From NCBI GenBank assembly GCA_035235625.1, contig CP141144.1, positions 28,889,014 to 28,953,013 on the forward strand: 64,000 nt of DNA. The letters are read 5' to 3'. The DNA is from Saururus chinensis (Eukaryota > Streptophyta > Magnoliopsida > Piperales > Saururaceae). A program made the position numbers and the translations under genes. This document shows positions 60,851 to 64,000 of this stretch, one piece after another. The notes under the pieces are model-generated. The model ran no database searches. It was not told the DNA's origin and was given only the letters and a program-made list of their open reading frames with translations. How positions within the stretch are numbered: the stretch's first letter is position 1; each line of letters starts with the position of its first letter.

Positions 60851-62090
60851 ATGGATGAACATCAGTTAGTAGATGCACCACTTAAAGCTCTAAGGGAGTA
60901 TTACACTCCCAATGAGTACACCTCCCCTTCATGCATTAGGTTGCCAGTGGTTGCTGCTCAAAATTATGAGATTAAGCCCAATGTCATTCAAATGCTTCCA
61001 TCTTTTTATGGGCTTAATAATGAAAACCCGTATAGGCACCTAGATGACTTCTTAGAATTATGCACAACTTTTAAGCTCTCAAATTTAACCGATGAGGCCG
61101 TCAAACTTCGGCTTTTCCCTTTCATACTGAAAGATAAGGCTAAAGAATGGTTTCACTCATTAAAGCCAGACATTATCACAACATGGGCCCAAATGTAACA
61201 AGAGTTTCTTAAAAAGTACTTCTGCATAGGTAAGACTAACCAAATGAGAAAGGCCATAACCACTTTTGCCCAACTTCCCACTGAATAGTTCCATGCGAGT
61301 TGGGATATACTTAAGGACCTTCTTAGGAGGTGTCCACGTCATGCTATCCCTAAGTGGCAATTAGTGCAACGTTTTTATGAAGGTCTTATTGAACAAAACC
61401 GCCATCTTGTTGATGCAAGTTGTGGGGGTACCTTTTTGTGGATTATCTACCTTGAACAATGCCCCTTCTAGGGGTGGCTTGTATGAAGGTTAAAAACCCA
61501 TTAGACATATCCTCTAAAGTTAATACTTTGAGTAGGAAGTTGAACCTCCTTATGATTTCAACCCATCAGCCCACTCCCTTTACTCAAGATGCATGCACAA
61601 TATGCCGTAGCCTAGCCCATACTATCATGGAGTGTCCCTCTGCATCTCAATTTTCTGAGCTTGTCCAAGATCATGTGAATGTCACCCAATCCTTCCCTAG
61701 GGCTGAGAACAATCCATTTTCAAACACATATAACCCTGAGTAGATGAATCATCCTAACTTTTCCTGGCAGGCACAAAACCAAGGTGTTGTGGGCAATCAA
61801 CCCCCTAGGCAACCATTCCAAGTCCTACCAGCCCCTATCCACCAACCTCAAGTGCAACCTCCGTATGTCCAACCCAATAAGAGTCCAAGTTTTGAAAAAA
61901 AAGTCTTGAGTGCCTTGCATGGCCTTCAATCTCAATCCCAACTCCTCCACTCTCACACTCAATCTATAGCAAAGTTAGAAGCCCAAATTGGACAACTAGT
62001 TAATGTTATTAACAAGATAGAGATGGGGACGTTGCCAAGTCAACCCCTACCAAACCCTAAAGGTCAATTTTAGGTAGAGGGAGCTTCTCC
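60851..62090 (+). pseudogene. Element C gag with zinc knuckle (fossil)
   Basis: The ATG at 60851 opens MDEHQLVDAPLKALREYY. The gag core follows (YEIKPNVIQMLPSFYGLNNE, then HLDDFLELCTTF and KAKEWFHSL). A CCHC knuckle (CTICRSLAHTIMEC) lies at about 61594-61635, then a glutamine- and proline-rich stretch and a coiled segment (LHGLQSQSQLLHSHTQS near 61917). Related to the gags of A and B. Broken in a few places. Confidence 0.85.
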
Positions 62091-62559
62091 CTCTAATGAA
62101 CAAGTTAATTTCATAATGACCCTTAGGAGTGGGAGGATTGTTGACAAGAGTGTTGGGGGACACCAGTGATAGATGATAGGAGTGAGGAGTTAGAGGGGGC
62201 AGCCCCTAATGAACCTCAAGTAGAAGTTAGTGCACCACATGAGAAGGAGTTTATATCTCCTTCCCCTTCCTCAGAGCCACAGTCTAAGACTACTTCTGAT
62301 AGATCTTATATCCCTAGGGCACCTTTTCCTCAGTGTCTTGACATGGCTTCACCATTTTGAAAGAGCACAACTAGGACTGATGAGATTCTTGAGACTTTCA
62401 AATAAGTCAAAATTAATCTCCCCCTCTTAGAAGCCATTAAGCAAGTCCCTGCTTATGTTAAGTTTCTCAAAGACCTATGCACTCATAAGCGTAAATCCAA
62501 GACCCATGTGTCTAAGAAGGTCTTTCTCACCGAGCAAGTAAGCTCTATTTTGAAGTTTG

Positions 62560-63170
62560 ACACCCCACCTAAGTATAAGACCCTGGAGTACTCACTATTT
62601 CTTGTGTCATAGGTGATCACTTCATCCATAGAGCCCTCCTTGACCTTGGTGCGAGTGTCAATCTACTCCCTTACTCAGTGTATGAGAGACTAGGGTTAGA
62701 TGACTTGCAGCCTACATCAGTTACCTTGCAACTAGCTGATCATTCTATGCATATGCCTTGAGGAGTCATTGAGGATGTCTTAGTGAAGGTTGACCGGTTC
62801 TTTTTCCTTGTTGATTTTATTGTCTTAGATATGGAGACCGGTGCCAACTCCACATATCAGATTCATATTATTCTAAGTCATCCATTCCTTGCCACAGCTA
62901 ATGCATGCATAAATTGTAGGACGGGGGTAATGGAGATGACCTTTGGGAACATGAAAGTGCAACTAAATGCTTTTGACGTGTCTAACAATTTACCTGCAAC
63001 TTTTGATGCTGAATGTTTTATGGTAGACAATTTTAAATTTGATGCTTATGATAGAGGTCCATCTTTTGTAGCATCAGCCCATAATCAAGTCATGTCTTCT
63101 AATTTTTCTGCATCATCTTTTTGGAGATTTAAGAGAAGAGTCAATGCTAATATCTACCAGCCGCCCTGAT
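62560..63170 (+). pseudogene. Element C protease region (fossil)
   Basis: The aspartic-protease active region reads LLDLGASVNLLPYSVYERLG (about 62637-62696), followed by VTLQLADHSM, then HPFLATANACINCRTGVMEM and FGNMKVQLNAFDVSNN to about 62990. The same layout is seen in A, B and the inverted fragment at 19076. Broken in a few places. Confidence 0.8.
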
Positions 63171-64000
63171 ATATTTGAGAATGTTGCCAATGTTTGGCTA
63201 AAGACAATAAATTTAGCGCTTCTTGGGAGGCAACCCATATTTTTGATATATTTCTTTTCCTTCCTTTTGTTTATTTTCTTTGCTTCATTTAGGCTTTATT
63301 TACTTATTTTCTCAGGGTTTTTTTCTCATTATAGTTTTTCTTCTTTTATGGGATATAATACTTTAGGTTTGGGGGAATGCTCATCACTTATATTTATTTC
63401 TTTTCTCCAATCCTATGTACTTCACTCTTCAGATTAGTGGATTAGTTATGCTTTTAGGTGATATCTTTTTTTCCCTCTCTTACTTATTCTTGTCATTGTA
63501 GTATATATTTTCTTTAACATTGAGGACAATGTTCAACTTAGGTTTCGGGGTGTAGAAAGATATTTTTATTTCTTATTTTTCTTTTAGGATGTTTTCGAGT
63601 ATTTTTTCATTTTTCTTTTGTTTTCTTTTAAGTGGGTTTTATCACTTATTTTCTTTTAAAAGTATATGTCTGTTTTTAAAGAGATCAATTTCATGAAGAA
63701 ATTTCAAGTAATTAATTAAGTGTTGAAAATGATTGAGTGAGTAATTTCTATTTTATTTTCTTTATCTTGGATAATTGTGCTTATATTTTTAAATCACATT
63801 TCACACACTTGAAACTTGTAGGAATATAATTTTATGATTTATTACTTGTAACCTTAGTGGGATATCTTTAACTGAGCATATATTTTTGAAAAGTTGGCAA
63901 TTGAGTAATTTTTAATATTTTATGATAGGTCTTTATGCTTAGCTTTTATTTGAAAAAAAATGGGATAAGCGTGCATAGAAAAAAGAATGAAAAAAAAAGT
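63171..64000 (+). other. Element C 3' non-coding region
   Basis: This T-rich DNA has no long frame except one of composition type at 63144-63437. It carries the GGGAGGCAACC block, a purine-like TTAGGTTTGGGGGAATG run at 63363 and the ACATTGAGGACAATG block at 63518. No LTR is reached before the window ends. Confidence 0.7.

Larger units (their letters stand above)
58948..64000 (+). mobile_element. Element C: gag-protease Ty3-type element (non-autonomous look), runs off the window
   Basis: The 5' LTR is 58948-60379, the primer site TGGCGCCGTTGTCGG is at 60387, gag about 60851-62090 and protease about 62630-63010. The protease is followed directly by non-coding sequence with GCGCTTCTTGGGAGGCAACC (63216-63235) and the 3' block ACATTGAGGACAATGTTCAA with GGTTTCGGGGTGTAG (63518-63555), which in element A comes after integrase. 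RT, RNase H and integrase are therefore absent from their usual place, which fits gag-only (TR-GAG-like) elements. The 3' LTR is outside the window. Coding is broken in about six places. Confidence 0.8.

Overview
The window looks like repeat-dense, AT-rich flowering-plant nuclear DNA. The reasons are a plant-type UBA2 RNA-binding protein gene, fragments of two plant-specific gene families (DUF936 and DUF1645), plant-type Ty3 and Copia retrotransposons, and a fossil plant pararetrovirus resembling Florendovirus. The UBA2 coding region is clearly more GC-rich than its surroundings, which fits many monocots, but I would not fix the clade from this. No tRNA, rRNA, CRISPR or prokaryotic signal was seen.

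Layout, 1-20359. The left edge holds the 3' end of an Athila/Tat-like element (A2) whose LTR (430-1888) is followed at once by an inverted copy of the same LTR (1894-3336), giving a palindrome of about 2.9 kb. Next come a truncated LTR of family C (4288-5601), poorly assigned AT-rich DNA, and a long Tekay/Del-type LTR (7666-10690). After that lies an inverted piece of a short-LTR chromovirus (11216-12174), then a better preserved relative of it, D (12175-19075), which is split by a solo Tekay-type LTR (15358-17905). An inverted Athila/Tat piece (19076-20359) closes this part.

Layout, 20360-49480. Element B (20360-23275 and 31983-33950) carries element A (23276-31982) inside its gag region. 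A has both LTRs and a matching 5-bp target duplication. From about 33951 to 49480 lies a rearranged endogenous caulimovirid. It holds at least three kinds of insertion. The first is a terminal-inverted-repeat element (35788-42374) that carries a DUF936 gene fragment and is itself split by a Copia element (36909-42102, target duplication GCAAC). The second is a TRIM-like miniature retroelement (44240-45258). The third is a Stowaway-like element (46236-47692) that carries a DUF1645 pseudogene. The viral leader also occurs inverted at about 47976-48300.

Layout, 49480-64000. The only gene that looks intact is a UBA2C-like protein of two RRM domains (minus strand, 56552-57907). It has a splice-donor-like site right after its stop codon and a 3' flank of several kilobases with five separate local tandem duplications. 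Its TATA box and a telo-box lie just upstream. From 58948 to the right edge lies element C, a Ty3-type element with LTR, primer site, gag and protease, in which the usual 3' untranslated motif follows the protease directly. B and C therefore look like gag-protease-only, non-autonomous families that would depend on a full element such as A for reverse transcriptase and integrase. All retroelement and viral copies here are broken fossils. By eye the LTR pairs of A and of the Copia element differ by roughly 8-10 percent, suggesting insertions a few million years old.
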